Both the position numbers and the translations under genes were made by a program. Positions 43,488-55,398 of a stretch of 64,000 nucleotides of DNA are shown piece by piece. The first letter of the stretch is position 1; every line of letters starts with the position of its first letter. Under the pieces are notes generated by a model, which worked only from the letters and a program-made list of their open reading frames with translations, was not told the DNA's origin and made no database searches. The DNA comes from Mixophyes australis (Eukaryota; Chordata; Amphibia; Anura; Limnodynastidae), in assembly GCA_036250195.1 (NCBI GenBank), contig JAVHZZ010000001.1:396550117-396614116 (forward strand). The letters are read 5' to 3'.

Positions 43488-46400
43488 CTAGTTCTGGAGA
43501 GGTGAAGTTAGGGTCCCTGGAGTCCTCTCCATCTTCTACGAAATTAAAAGTCTGCGCTTTTGATGTTACGATTTCCTTTGCTACCAAATCCTTTGAGTCC
43601 CAAGCACTGATTGATTCTGGAGCAGCAGGAAATTTCATTTCTAAATCCCTAGTGAATCAATGGTCCCTACCAGTGCTTACTTTGAAAACACCGATTACTG
43701 TGACTGCTATAGATGGATCACGTCTCATCAATGGTCTCATCACCCAGAGTACGTCTCCAGTAACGCTTCAGATTGGTGTGCTACACCATGAAGAGATTTC
43801 GTTTTTAATTCTTCCTGTTACTACAAGTCCGATTGTTTTAGGCCTTCCATGGCTTCAATGTCATTCTCCCCAGATTGACTGGCGCACTCCTCAAGTTACG
43901 TCTTGGGGAGCTGAATGTCATCATCGTTGTCTTTCTCAAGTCATTCCTCTTAAAATACAGCAATCTTCCATCTCCTCTTCCTCACCGGGACTTCCTCCTC
44001 AGTATGCTTCATTTGCCGATGTTTTTGATAAAGCTCAGTCTGAACGTCTTCCTCCTCATCGTTCATGGGATTGTCGGATCGATCTTCTACCTGGCAAGAC
44101 TCCTCCTAGGGGTCGGGTGTATCCACTTTCGTTACCTGAACTCAAGCTACATCTGAATACATCCAAGAGAATCTCCAGCGAGGTTTTATTCGACCTTCCA
44201 CCTCTCCCGCTGGAGCTGGGTTCTTCTTCGTAAAAAAGAAGGATGGATCACTACGCCCCTGCATAGATTTTCGAGGACTTAACGCCATTACTATTAAAAA
44301 TCGGTATCCCATTCCTCTGATTACTGAGTTATTTGATCGCATCAAGGGAGCTCGGATCTTTACCAAGTTGAATCTTCGTGGGGCCTATAATTTAATTAGA
44401 ATCCGGTCCGGTGACGAATGGAAGACAGCTTTCAACACCAGAGATGGGCATTATGAATATTTAGTAATGCCTTTCGGGTTATGCAATGCCCCCGCTGTTT
44501 TCCAGGGCTTCATTAATGAGATCTTTCGGGACTTGTTATATGTATGTGTCGTTGTCTACCTGGACGACATATTGATCTTTTCACAGGACCTGCCTTCTCA
44601 TCACCAACATGTGGCAGAGGTCCTTTCCAGACTCCGGAAAAATTCATTATTCTGCAAACTAGAAAAATGTTCATTCGAGTTGCCCCAGATTCCATTTTTG
44701 GGGTATATTGTCTCCGGAGTTGGTCTACAAATGGATCCAGAAAAGGTGAATGCTGTGTTACATTGGCCTCAGCCAACTACTCTTCGTGCCATTCAGCGTT
44801 TTTTAGGGTTTGCCAATTACTATAGACGCTTCATTCAAGACTTCTCGTCCATTGCATCTCCTATTGTGGCCCTGACTCGTAAAGGGGCCAATACTAAGCA
44901 ATGGTCATCTGAGGCTCTCCAAGCCTTTCAATTCCTTAAAGAGTCCTTCTCCTCTGCTCCCATTCTTCGACAGCCTGATGTGACACTTCCCTTCTTCCTA
45001 GAAGTAGATGCCTCTAATGTTGGCTTAGGAGCCATTCTCTCCCAACGATCGGAGCAACAAAAATTCCATCCTTGTGCCTTTTACTCTCGGGGTCTCCTGC
45101 CTGCGGAGAGGAATTACACTATCGGGGACAAGGAGTTGCTGGCAATCAAAGTAGCATTAGAGGAGTGGAGATACTTGTTGGAGGGAGCTCGTCACCCTGT
45201 GACGATTTTCACGGATCATAAGAACTTGTCATATCTACAGTCTGCTCAATGTTTGAATCCTCGTCAAGCAAGATGGTCTCTTTTCTTTTCTCGTTTCGAA
45301 TTAATCATAACCTTTAAACCAGCTGCCAAGAACAAGAAAGCTGACACTCTATCCCGAGCTTTTGTGACGTCCTCTGACGTTGAAGAGGTTCCCAACCACT
45401 CTATACTAGACCCCAAATGTATTTCCCTGGCTGCTTCTTCCACTAAAGTGCTACCATTTGGGAAGACCCTCGTGCCTCCTACTCTTAGGAGGAAAATCCT
45501 TTCGTGGTTCCACTCTTCTCGTTTTTCTGGACATGCTGGTGAACGCAAGACCTTTGAGATTCTTTCTCGAAGTTACTGGTGGACCTCGATGAGGAGAGAC
45601 GTCAAAGAGTTTGTATCTGCTTGTGAATTGTGTTCTCAGTTTAAGACCTCCCGCAGAAGGGGTTTGCTTCAACCACTACCCATTCCATCCAAGCCCTGGA
45701 CCCATATTAGTATGGACTTTGTTACTGATCTTCCGCCTAGTAAAAATTGTAATACTATTTGGGTAGTGGTAGACAGATTTTCAAAGATGGCTCATTTTGT
45801 CCCTTTGTCTGGTTTGCCTTCCTCTTCTACTTTGGCTGAGCATTTTGTCAAGGAAATCTTTCGTATTCATGGATGTCCGTCTGAGATTGTGTCAGATAGA
45901 GGAGTACAATTCGTTTCCAGATGCTGGCGGGCCCTATGTAAGTCCTTGGGCATACGATTAGCACGCTCATCTTCCTACCATCCTCAATCAAACGGACAAA
46001 CTGAAAGGGTCAATCAAGATCTCGAGACCTTTATAAGGATGTTCTCATCAGCCAATCAAGACAACTGGGTAGAATTGCTTCCTTGGGCTGAATTCGCCCA
46101 TAACAACATGTACCATGAGTCATCGTCCAAAACTCCATTCTTTGTGGTTTACGGTCACCATCCGTCTTTTCCGGAATTTCCTGCCCTCCCTCACACCCAA
46201 GTTCCTGCTGTAGAGACTGTTTGTCAGACCTTCAAAAATATTTGGTCTCAGGTCAAAACCTGGTTAAAGAAGACATCTGCCAAATATAAGTCTTTTGCAG
46301 ATAAGAAGAGGCGGGCTATTCCACCACTGAAAATTGGAGATCGTGTCTGGTTATCTACCAAAAATATTCGTTTGAAGGTCCCATCTATGAAATTCGCTCC

Positions 46401-46857
46401 CCGTTTTATTGGTCCATATAGGATCATTCAAGTGATAAATCCAGTTTGTTTCAAACTTCTACTTCCTAAGAATCTTCGTATTTCCAATGCCTTCCATGTA
46501 TCCTTGCTCAAACCTCTCATCATCAACCGTTTCTCGGCCCCTCATTCAGCACCTCAGCCAGTTCAAGTTCATCAGGAGGAAGATTTAGAGATTACTCATA
46601 TATTGGACGCAAAAATTTCGCGAGGAGTTCTTCGTTTCCTCGTTCATTGGAAGGGCTTTGGTCCTGAGGAGCGTTCATGGATCAAAGCTGAAGATCTCAA
46701 CGCTCCAGCTCTTCTTAAGAAGTTTTATTCCAAAAATCCGGACAAGCCCGGTTCCAGGTGTTCTGTGCCCACCTTTAAAAGGGGGGGTACTGTCACTCAC
46801 CAGACTGTGAGTGCTTCTTCCCGTGTGTTTAGGAACCGTGGCCATCCACCATCCTGA
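43463..46857 (+). pseudogene. pol: Chromovirus pol (protease, RT, RNase H, integrase, chromodomain) with one frameshift
   Basis: The frame is open from 43,463 and overlaps gag by 25 bases in the -1 phase. Protease: ALIDSGAAGNFIS with catalytic Asp near 43,613. The frame then breaks at about 44,141-44,150, where one base appears lost, and continues in the next frame. Reverse transcriptase: YLDDILIF at about 44,557 with both catalytic Asp. RNase H: EVDASNVGLGAIL and IFTDHKNL. Integrase: His/Cys finger ending ACELCSQF, catalytic blocks SMDFVTDLP, SDRGVQF and NGQTERVNQ, then the C-terminal barrel. Chromodomain: VLRFLVHWKGFGPEERSWI (about 46,590-46,730), which in chromoviruses directs insertion to modified chromatin. 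The stop (46,855) lies 65 bases inside the 3' LTR. Apart from the frameshift, key residues look intact, so the copy is young. Confidence 0.93.
46777..46787 (+). promoter_or_regulatory. Polypurine tract
   Basis: AAAAGGGGGGG followed by TAC and then the 3' LTR start (46,791). This is the usual site and composition of the plus-strand primer of LTR retrotransposons. Confidence 0.85.
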
Positions 46858-48495
46858 GGGTCTGCGCATGTGCAGCCCTTTCAAACCTTCAATACCTGTT
46901 CCTTTTAGTTAATTGGCTGATCAGGCAACACTCCCTATTTAAAGCACCTGAGTTCCATACCTCGTTGCCTGATCTTGGAGTCTCATTCCCCATGAGCCTC
47001 TGAAGGTGTTCCTGTGTTTCCTCGTGTATTCAGCTCAGCTGATTCCTGTGGTTTCCAGACCACTTCAACTCTCCTGTGGTTTCCAGACCACTTCAACTCT
47101 CCTGTGTTTCATCGTGACTGTATTAGCTGATTCCTATTCGCTGCCTCCGTGCACTACAGTTATCAACTCACTTCAACTCTCCTGTGTTTCATCGTGACTG
47201 TATTAGCTGATTCCTATCCGCTGCCTCTGTGCACTACAGTTATCAACTCACTTCAACTCTCCTGTGTTTCATCGTGACTGTATTAGCTGATTCCTATCCG
47301 CTGCCTCCGTGCACTACAGTTATCTACTCACTTCAACTCTCCTGTGTTTCATCGAGACTGCACCTGCTGATTCCTATCCGCTACCTCCGTGTACCTGCAG
47401 TGTCCTGCTTGACGCTACCCTTCAGTTCTACTCGTGTCTGCAGCCAGCTGATCCGCTCTCCGTGCTTCTACAGTGTTCCTGCCTGTGTCAACTCGTCAGT
47501 CTGCATCGGATCAACGCCTCGCTGCTTTCATCTCGTCTAGACCATCTCTATTCTTCAGTGTTCTCCAGGTGTCCAGTTCTATATACTACTGTTTCCTGAG
47601 TATTTGTTTCTATCGCTGCTGGTCTACCTACCTGTGCGCTGCACCTACTTGATTACCGCTTCCACCCTCCTGGGACTTTGCATCCTGCCGGCCTCCAGCC
47701 GTTCAGGTATCTCTGCACTCCTGTCTGACAGCCTGCTCCTGAATCACGGTATGCATACTTCTCATTGACTGTGCTGGTGTATTGCATATCTTGCTGGACT
47801 GAGTTGTTCTCCTCTGGAGTTTACTATCCGCTGAGACTATTGCCATCATTTGACTGTGTTACCTTTTGCCCGGATAGTTCCTGTGACTTTGTATTATTGT
47901 GCAGTGCTGTTCAGTCATTACTATATTGTGCATATCATCGTGGGATCAAGTTCAGTGTGCCCGTGTATACCCTGTATTGCATTTCTCTCCCCATGCTCCC
48001 CCTCACATATATATTCAGTGGTACAACTTGCTAGAGGCAGACCACTGTTCCCTGTTTCCTGAGTCACCTGGTTCCAGTATCCTTTCACATAGCAGTGGTA
48101 CAACTTGCTAACGCAGACCACTGACTTCCCGGATACCTCCACCTGGATTCCATTCCTTCACCTAGACAGCGGTACAACTTGCTCAACGCAGACCGCTGAC
48201 TCTCATCATCTCCTCGTTGCTTCTGGACATTCCTCCTTACTATAGCAGTGGTACAACCTGCTACCGCAGACCACTGACTACCCTCACGTTTCCTTTGTCC
48301 ATTCAGTTCCTCGTGCACTACTACCTATATATTACCAGTGCTGCTAGTCATAGACTTTCCACGAGCATTCTCTACCATCTGCTGTCTCCTGTTCCGTGAT
48401 CACCCCGCTACCAGAGTACCATATTACCATCTATACTGCTCTGGTAAGTCCATCACCTGGTGATCCCTGGGTAAAGACTCCTAGTGCCCGTGACA
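46791..48495 (+). mobile_element. 3' LTR of the chromovirus, 1705 bp
   Basis: It starts TGTCACTCACCAGACTG and ends GTGCCCGTGACA. Four units of the 80-bp array lie at 47,101-47,400 and hairpins at 48,016-48,047, 48,093-48,123, 48,167-48,198 and 48,246-48,276. The 5-bp target duplication TGCCC follows (48,496-48,500). Outside the array only scattered single-base differences separate it from the 5' LTR. Confidence 0.95.
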
Positions 48496-48500
48496 TGCCC

Positions 48501-49012
48501 CCATGACCTAACTCCAAGTAGTGTAGATTTTGTTATACTAAACCGCAGCTGCAGATCAGGAAACAGTGGAGATGGTAAAGGATGGTCAGATGAAAGCCAA
48601 GGTAAGGGGTCACTAGCAGGAAGAGTAGTCAGGAAACACGCCAAAGGTCAAGGTCACAGGCAGTACAGTAAAATCTGAGGAACAGGCCAAAGGGTCAGGG
48701 TCACAAGCAGGCAGGGTCCAATAAACAGGCAGAGGGTCACAACAAATAATCAGCAATCCAAGGATCCAAAAGCAGGTCAGCACAGTACAACAACTGGGAC
48801 GCTATAACCGGCCGGGAGGCTAAGCCCCCCCTGCCTTAAATACTAATGGCAGCCAATCAAAGCCTAGCTCTGCAAGGATCAATAGCCCAGCATAATAATT
48901 AATTAATTAACTTATCTAGCCCGCAGGCTGGTGTGGAGGCTTGCGCACGCGCCCGACTTCCTTCCATTGCTGGGACGCGAAGGTGACGACCAGGACGCCG
49001 TGGCTCGTAACA
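48501..49012 (-). mobile_element. Older solo LTR, part 2 (its 5' end)
   Basis: On the minus strand it starts TGTTACGAGCCACGGCGTCC at 49,012. It has GC-rich upstream sequence with GCGCGTGCGCAAGC, then a TATTTAAGG box near 48,835-48,843 and AATAATTAATTAATTAACTT near 48,891-48,910 on the plus strand. With 40,564-40,678 it forms one solo LTR flanked by ACAAT. Family undetermined; the architecture resembles other frog gypsy LTRs. Confidence 0.85.
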
Positions 49013-49017
49013 ACAAT

Positions 49018-49560
49018 GTTCTATTATCTCATTTGCTTGAAGTCACTTTTTAAGCAATTCATCAGATTCTGGGTCTCAATGAATAGAAACAATACTGCTC
49101 AAATAGACGTGGAAGTTCTATAATATGGTAAATCTTCAAAGGATGTGGGTACACGTCTTGCATCAACATTCTTGACACAGTACTTGAAAGAGGAGTATGT
49201 GAAAATGTTACAAAGATGTGACTGTTATTTCCTTTCATATTTACCTTTTGTATAGAGTAATTAGCAGCTCAAATCAGAGCAAATAGGAATATAACTAGAA
49301 TGCCAACACTATAAAATCTCTTTTTTGCCAATGATGTTCTTCTCCCTTTGACTAATGCTCATACCTCTGTACCCAACCCTTTCTCAGAACTTAACAGCAT
49401 TGGGTCCCTCGTCGGATACAAAATTTATGACACCATATCTGAAATCTGAAGTTCTGGTGCTTTATGTTCCCCACAGAAGCTTGAAATGCCTAGAAACTAC
49501 CCCTTCCCCCCTAATTAATTCAATGCTCAAGATCTGTCAAAGTGGAAATTTATAATATAT
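49018..49560. other. Non-coding DNA, nothing recognised
   Basis: Short spurious frames only; ends in a short TA run next to the Tc1 element. Confidence 0.5.
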
Positions 49561-49674
49561 ATATATGCCCTTCAACCAAAATATTAAAACCAGTGACAGG
49601 TGCAGTGAATAACATTGGTTAACTCATTACAATGACACCTGTGATGGAGTGGGATATATTAGACAGCAAGTGAA

Positions 49675-50315
49675 CAGTCAGTTCTTTAGCAAAATGTATA
49701 TATAAAAGATGGTAAACTGCGCTATTCCCAGTTGGTGCTGTTTTCTCTTAAGAGAACCACACAAACGTTCTTACAAAATGGTATATGTATGAAAAAAGAA
49801 GAGTATCCTGCACCACTGTGTATTCACATAACTCTATACATAAATTCTATACCACAATTGACAACAAATCAGTACTCAAATAATAAAATGTGAGTAAAAA
49901 ATACTTCTATTCAAATGATGAGAAGATCCACATGTCACAATAACATGATCCTGCTCTTCTTACAAATCCACAATGGTATATAACATGTGAAAGAATTAAA
50001 AAACAACAACATCATAGTGTGACATCGTTTAGACAATATTGTTATAAAAATTGATTAGAATTTCTTGAAAAAAATCACTTGATGTGAAACAATTCATGTG
50101 ATCAATTTCACCGTGTGCACTCTCCTATGTGATTCTACTTACTAGAAAGTAATAGGTAATCACTGTTATTGTTCAAAGAGTTGTAATATGTTGTGGATAT
50201 GGACCCATCTAATACACTATTGTACCACTGGTTTGAGTACTGATTTGTTGTTAATTGTGGTACAGAATGTATGTATAGAGTTATGTGAATACACAGTGGT
50301 GCAGTCAGTTCTTTA
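49675..50315. mobile_element. Insertion in the Tc1 element, with inverted terminal piece and 14-bp target duplication
   Basis: The insert 49,689-50,301 is flanked by identical copies of CAGTCAGTTCTTTA (49,675-49,688 and 50,302-50,315). Its last ~70 bases (50,232-50,301) are the inverse of an internal block (49,811-49,880, CACCACTGTGTATTCACATA...). A long duplication plus an inverted terminal copy fits a short PLE-type insertion. It is non-coding. Confidence 0.75.
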
Positions 50316-50334
50316 AATTGATGTGTTGGTAGCA

Positions 50335-51340
50335 GGAAATATGGTCAAGCGTTAGGATCTGAGTGACTTTCATGAGGGCCAACTTGTGATGGCCAGACGA
50401 CTAGGTCAGATGATCTCCAAAATAGCAGGTCTTGTGTTATGTTCCCAATATGCAGTGGTCAGTGCCTAGGAAAAGAGGTCCAAGGTAGGACAACCGATGA
50501 ACCGGTGATATGGTCATGGGTGCCCAAGGCTCATTGATGCGCCTGGGGTAAAAAGGCTAGCCTGTCTGTCCAGTCCCACAGAAGAGCTAGTGTAGCACAA
50601 TTTTCTGACTATTATAGAAAGGTGTCAGAGCACACAATGCATCACAGCTTGTTGTGCATTGGACTGTATAGCCACAAACCTGTCAGAGTGCTGAACCTTG
50701 TCTACCTTTAAATGTGACTACAATGGGCATGTGAGTGCCACAACTGGACTATGGAGCAATGGAGAAAGGTGGCCTGGTCGCATGAATTTCCTTTTACATC
50801 ATGTGGATGGCAGAGCGCATCTGTTATTTAACTGGGGAAGATATTTCACCTGAATACACTATGGGATGAAGGCAAGTTGGCGGACGCAGTGTGATGCTCT
50901 GTAAAATGTTCTGCTAGGAAATCTTTGGTCCTGGCATTCATGTGAATGTTACTTTGACACTTAATCTCCTACCTAAACATTGTTCACACCACAAGTACAC
51001 CCCTTCATGGCATCAGTATTCTCTAATGACTGTGGACTCTTTCGGTGGGATAATGCACCATGCCACACTGAAAAAAATGTTCAGGAATGGTTTGGGGAAC
51101 ATGACAAAGAGTTTAAGGTGTTGACTTGGCCTCCAAATTCCCCAGATCTCAATCCAATCCAGCATGTGTGGGATATGTTGGAAAAACAAGTCCAAGCCAT
51201 GGAGGCACCACCTCATAACTTACAGGACTGAAAGAATCAGCAGCTAACATCTTGGTGCCAGATACTTCAGAACACCTTCAGAGGTCATGTGGAGTCCATG
51301 TCTCAACGGGTCACAGGTGTTTTGGTCGCAGGAGCGTGAC
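50335..51340 (+). pseudogene. Tc1-like transposase pseudogene
   Basis: Transposase of the cut-and-paste Tc1 type. It is broken by frameshifts. The frame 50,980-51,231 keeps the second catalytic Asp in WDNAPCHTEKN and the WPPNSPDLNPIQHVWDMLEK block. In active relatives the last catalytic acidic residue is the Glu of NPIE; here it is Gln (NPIQ), an additional inactivating change. The N-terminal helix-turn-helix region is only visible at DNA level (around 50,340-50,560). No complete frame remains. Confidence 0.85.
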
Positions 51341-51629
51341 CTACACATTATTAGAAGGTAATTTTAATGTGGCTATACAGTGTACATATATATATATTGT
51401 GACAAAGGGAATGATTCAATTTAGCTTGTTGTTTTGAAGTGGTTTAAAGCATCTTATTCCATAGCTAACAGCATGCTGACAAGTTGTGTCTGCAGTGAAG
51501 AGTGCTTAAACAGAACACCTGCAGAGAACTCCCTTTTAAATGCAATGAGGGAGTTTCACCTGCCAATCAAGCTTGGACTACCATGGGGGAATTTACACCC
51601 TCGTCCTGCTGGTTTTCAAGAAAAATGTT

Positions 51630-52075
51630 TACTCCCTCTTTCTCTTCACTTTCAATACCTACAACTTTGTGGTTTTATCCAATCCTAGATACATTTAAAG
51701 ACCCTACATAATATGACCCCTTTTGAAAAAAAAACTGTATTTACAGTGGTGGCAAAAAGGGTACAATTTCCATCATATACCACTCGATTTCAACACCAGA
51801 ACCACCCAGAATTACATGGCCTCGAAGAGAGACCTTGGGGTATTACTGGTCAATGAATAAATGGTCTTCCCCATATTCTCCATATATGGTGAGAATGCCC
51901 CATCATACAATATTGGAAAATCACTATCACCCGTATCGAGCAGGTTTTTGAAGTTCGTACACCATGTGACCCATCCACACTCCACCTCAAAACACCCATA
52001 AAATCCATAAACAAACATTTAATATCTAAAGTATTCTACATGTGTGGATTAATTTCTTATCAGTCATGTTTTGCC
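51630..52075 (+). pseudogene. L1-type LINE ORF2 C-terminal fragment
   Basis: The plus strand around 51,880-51,950 encodes LHIWWEC-like and PIIQYWKITITRIEQVFE, matching the HIWW.CP.I..FW block near the end of vertebrate L1 ORF2, followed by PCDPSTLHLKTPI. Frames are broken throughout and no poly(A) end is clear. It is a different copy from the one at 1.56-4.4 kb, which lacks this block in readable form. Confidence 0.5.
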
Positions 52076-53320
52076 TCAGGTAGGTATTAAAATGTATAAC
52101 ATTTTTTTCTTTACTTTGCATGTTTCCTGTTGAAGCCACAATCTTGATACAATATGTGTTTAAACACCTCTGAAATGCAATGCAACTGGAGACAATAGTG
52201 AATTGTGGTGTCTGCCATGAATTAGCAATTGGACTATAACTATATTTTCATGTGTCACTCACCTGTTTGGTTGCTCTTTCACTTGGATTGAAGTGGAATG
52301 GTGGAAACTTATGGGTTCTGTCCTCAACATCTAGGGGGAGCGGTGTGGCATTTTGTTTCCCATTTCTCTAAACCTTTGGCGGCTCTCCGAGAGGAGGGGG
52401 GGTGGGTGAAGATTTAGGGCCTTGATGCTAAATTGGATACGTTCGGCATAATTTATGCTCAAAAAAGCCATCCATAAAAATACACCCATTTTCTGAGCTT
52501 GCATTACACTGTAGTGCAGTGGCTGATCTCTGGCACACTAAGGATGACATAACGCACTGGTATGATAATGTCATTATGCATCACCTCTCCACTGGCCCCA
52601 AACACTTTCAGGAAATACCATTGGTGGACTGTTAAGTGTGATTTAGAAATATTTTAACCTCATGTGTGGTAGGGACGAGTGTGACTTATCCTTAGCACTT
52701 TAATGGTATATGTGCAGAACAAGTCTCTCATGTCCTTAACATGAAAGGGGTTAATGAAGTGATAGCAGTGTCTAATTAGAGACATAGTAAATGAAGCATA
52801 TTGGATAAGAAGTCTGGGCATTCTTCAACCCCTAAGTATGAATATTGCCAATCCTATCAAGGTGCACTACTGGGTTCTCAAAAGACATACAGCATGGAGC
52901 CCACTATCAACTTAAACTCAGGTGAATGCATTCTACATGTTATAAATCAGTGGTGTATAACTTTATGGACATAGGGTGCCATACATTTACCCACATAACT
53001 GTCAGATATCAAGAACAACCTCATGGTCAATTTTCCAAACACACTTTACAGAAAGAAAATAATACAAGAATATGACATGTAATCATATTTACCTTGGATA
53101 ATCACAGCATTTGTTCTGAACATGCATAAAATGATATGCTTATGACTGTAGAGAAGCACTTTGCATTTATCTATACATAGAAAAATAAAAACACACAGTT
53201 GAACTACAACCAACATAAAGAACAAAATAAGATGTTTTGGCCATACATACAGAATAATAGCAGGCATTGGAAATTCTAGTCAGCATACAGAACAAGCTAT
53301 TGTACTTTGCAGTTCTCCAT
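52076..53320. other. Non-coding DNA, nothing recognised
   Basis: No protein-like frame, no clear transposon end. A short GC-richer piece at 52,330-52,430 is unassigned. Confidence 0.45.
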
Positions 53321-54235
53321 ATAATACAGAAGTGGAAGTTGCTCAATCAATTTATAGATTTATATCAGGTGCCTAAAAGGGTGGGGTTATCCCGAAAGGA
53401 ACAAATACAGAGACAATCCCCCAGCACACTACTAAAACCAGCAAAGGAGCTGCCATTTCTACTTGTACATAAAAATGCAGAAGTCTCAGTTGCACACATT
53501 TGCAAATGTATGTAAACAGCCACTTTACAACGCTTCTGCTAATAAGGTGGACCTAACTCTAAATTGTGAGAGTCCCTCTATTGGGCAATACATATGTGGT
53601 TTTAAATTGAGATCTAACTTACCAGAGAGGCCTCCAAATGACAATAGAGCACCAGCACTCCCCACCAGCTACTAATACCAACATGCCTCTCAAACAAACA
53701 ATACAGAAGTGGAAGTTGCTCAATCAATTTATAGATTCACATCAGGTGCCTAAAAGGGTGGGGTTATCCTGAAAGGAACAAATACAGAGACAATCCCCCA
53801 GCACAGGGTTTCCCAAACCCAGTCCTCAGGGCTCCCCAACAGTGCAGGTTTTCCAGGTCACATGTGACATAATTAGGACCACCTGTGGATCTGTTACAAT
53901 GTGTCAGTCAGTAATGAATACACCTGTGCTCCAGCAAGGAGATATGGAAAACCTGCACTGTTGGGGAGCCCTGAGGACTGGGTTTGGGAAACCCTGCCCC
54001 AGCACACTACTAAAACCAGCAAAGGAGCTGCCATTTCTACTTGTACATAAAAATGCAGAAGTATCAGTTGCACACATTTGCAAATGTATGTAAACCGCCA
54101 CTTCAAGATGCTTCTGCTAATAAGGTGGTTCTTACTCTAAATTGTGAGAGTCCCTCTATTGGGCCATGTATATGTGGTTTTAAATTGAGAGCTAACTTAC
54201 CAAGAGGTACCCAAAAAACCTACAAATGACAATAC
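53321..54235 (+). repeat. Tandem pair of a ~378-bp repeat, second unit interrupted
   Basis: ATACAGAAGTGGAAGTTGCT starts at 53,323 and again at 53,701, and the following ~370 bases correspond (CAATCCCCCAGCACACTACT, GCACACATTTGCAAATGTAT). The second unit contains a MITE. A third copy lies inverted at 62,405-62,825. Duplicate open frames here are by-products. Confidence 0.85.
53796..54004. mobile_element. hAT-type MITE, 193 bp
   Basis: The element 53,804-53,996 has ~50-bp inverted ends (CAGGGTTTCCCAAACCCAG... and its inverse) and an identical 8-bp duplication CCCCAGCA at 53,796-53,803 and 53,997-54,004. The uninterrupted sister repeat at 53.4 kb shows the empty site (CCCCCAGCACAC). Confidence 0.93.
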
Positions 54236-54368
54236 AGCAATCCATATAAATAGTATATGAAAAGATAATAAGGTACATCTCACATTTAGAAGAAACTAAA
54301 TAATACCCAGCAGTTGCTGATAAATAAGGCTTAAAAATTTACACTACTTATATGGAACAAAAGACCTG

Positions 54369-54546
54369 AGTGTAAATGTGTCAAGCTAAGAGTTTCCATA
54401 GGGTTTGGAAAGTGGGGATGTTGCTATCTAGCTATTATTTATTTAATATATTCTACAAAATGATCACTTGAATCTGATTGGTTGCTGTAGATAACATCTC
54501 CACTTTTTAAACCCGCTGGAAACTCTCAGTTGATACATTTACCCCG
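54369..54546. mobile_element. Harbinger-like MITE
   Basis: The left end GTAAATGTGTCAAGCTAAGA and the inverse of the right end (GGGGTAAATGTATCAACTGA) match, and so do the inner arms (GAGTTTCCA...GTGG.GATGTT). This is a compact hairpin element of a type that I know as very common in frog genomes. The first few bases of the left end have decayed. Confidence 0.75.
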
Positions 54547-54782
54547 TGGTATTGTACTATTTTGAGGCATACAGAATAAGTACAAATACTGAATATTTCA
54601 TCCAGAATACAGAATATGATTCCCAAACCACTTTACACACTTCTCTTTCCTTAGATTCCATTTGTTATTGCTCATATAGTTCACTACTATTTTCCTTTGC
54701 GCTGTAATTTTTATTTATTGTCCCTTTTTCCGTCTGAATTTTCCTTGCTATTCTTATTTAGTGTAGATAACTGCAGCTTGAA

Positions 54783-55051
54783 CAGCTGTTCAGGGCCCAC
54801 TTAAGAACATATTGGGCCCCCGGGCACAGCAGTGCACCGGGCCCCCTATATATACAAAAAAAAACTGCCAGCGCTGTACGGAGGTTGAGACCATGGAGGG
54901 AGCCGGATGGCCATCTGACCGCAAGGTAAGTATTGTCTTTTTTTTTTTCCAGGTTTGTTTTTTTTGCTGCCTCCGATGGGCCCCCCTGGGCTGCAGGGCC
55001 CCCGGGCACCTGCCCATTGTGCCCAATGGGAAAGACGGCCCTGAGGCTGTT
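54783..55051. mobile_element. hAT-type MITE, 253 bp
   Basis: The element 54,791-55,043 starts CAGGGCCCACTTAAG and ends with the inverse of CAGGGCCGTCTTTCC. Imperfect 8-bp duplications CAGCTGTT and AGGCTGTT flank it. Subterminal GGGCCCCCGGGCAC stretches are inverted relative to each other. The frames at 54,758-55,167 are spurious. Confidence 0.75.
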
Positions 55052-55398
55052 GAAAGATCAATGATCTTATGAGTAAACAGAATGTCAGTACACACCTGCA
55101 ACTTTCTGTAGTTTGACAGGCCATGAAGACTGTTGTCACAGTCCTGCTCTGTCAAGTGTTCAGACATTTACCAGTGTGTACTAACATCCGATTGCCTACA
55201 AAGTCCACTCAATTTTCACAGAAATTACTACTGCAGTTTGAAATAAATGCCCCATTGGTACAAAACCGAGCACATTGGTGTTTAAGCCTTTAAACCTATA
55301 TACCTGTTTTAGTTTGATTTTATTTTCACTCTTACCCTTCCTTGCAGAACTTCAATAAATTTCTCTTTAAAACACATATACAAGACATATACAATATA

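Larger units (their letters stand above)
49565..51400 (+). mobile_element. Tc1-like DNA transposon, decayed, with an insertion
   Basis: The left end (TTCAACCAAAATATTAAAAC) and right end (inverse of CACATTAAAATTACCTTCTA) are diverged inverted repeats between TA-rich flanks, as in Tc1/mariner. The transposase region runs on the plus strand from about 50,335 in several frames. Recognisable are a DNA-binding part (AAGCGTTAGGATCTGAGTGA) and the catalytic end (frame 50,980-51,231). A 613-base foreign segment interrupts the 5' untranslated part (49,689-50,301). Confidence 0.85.

Noticed and set aside
44513..45672. Minus-strand open frames inside pol
   Set aside because: Shadows of the pol coding frame.
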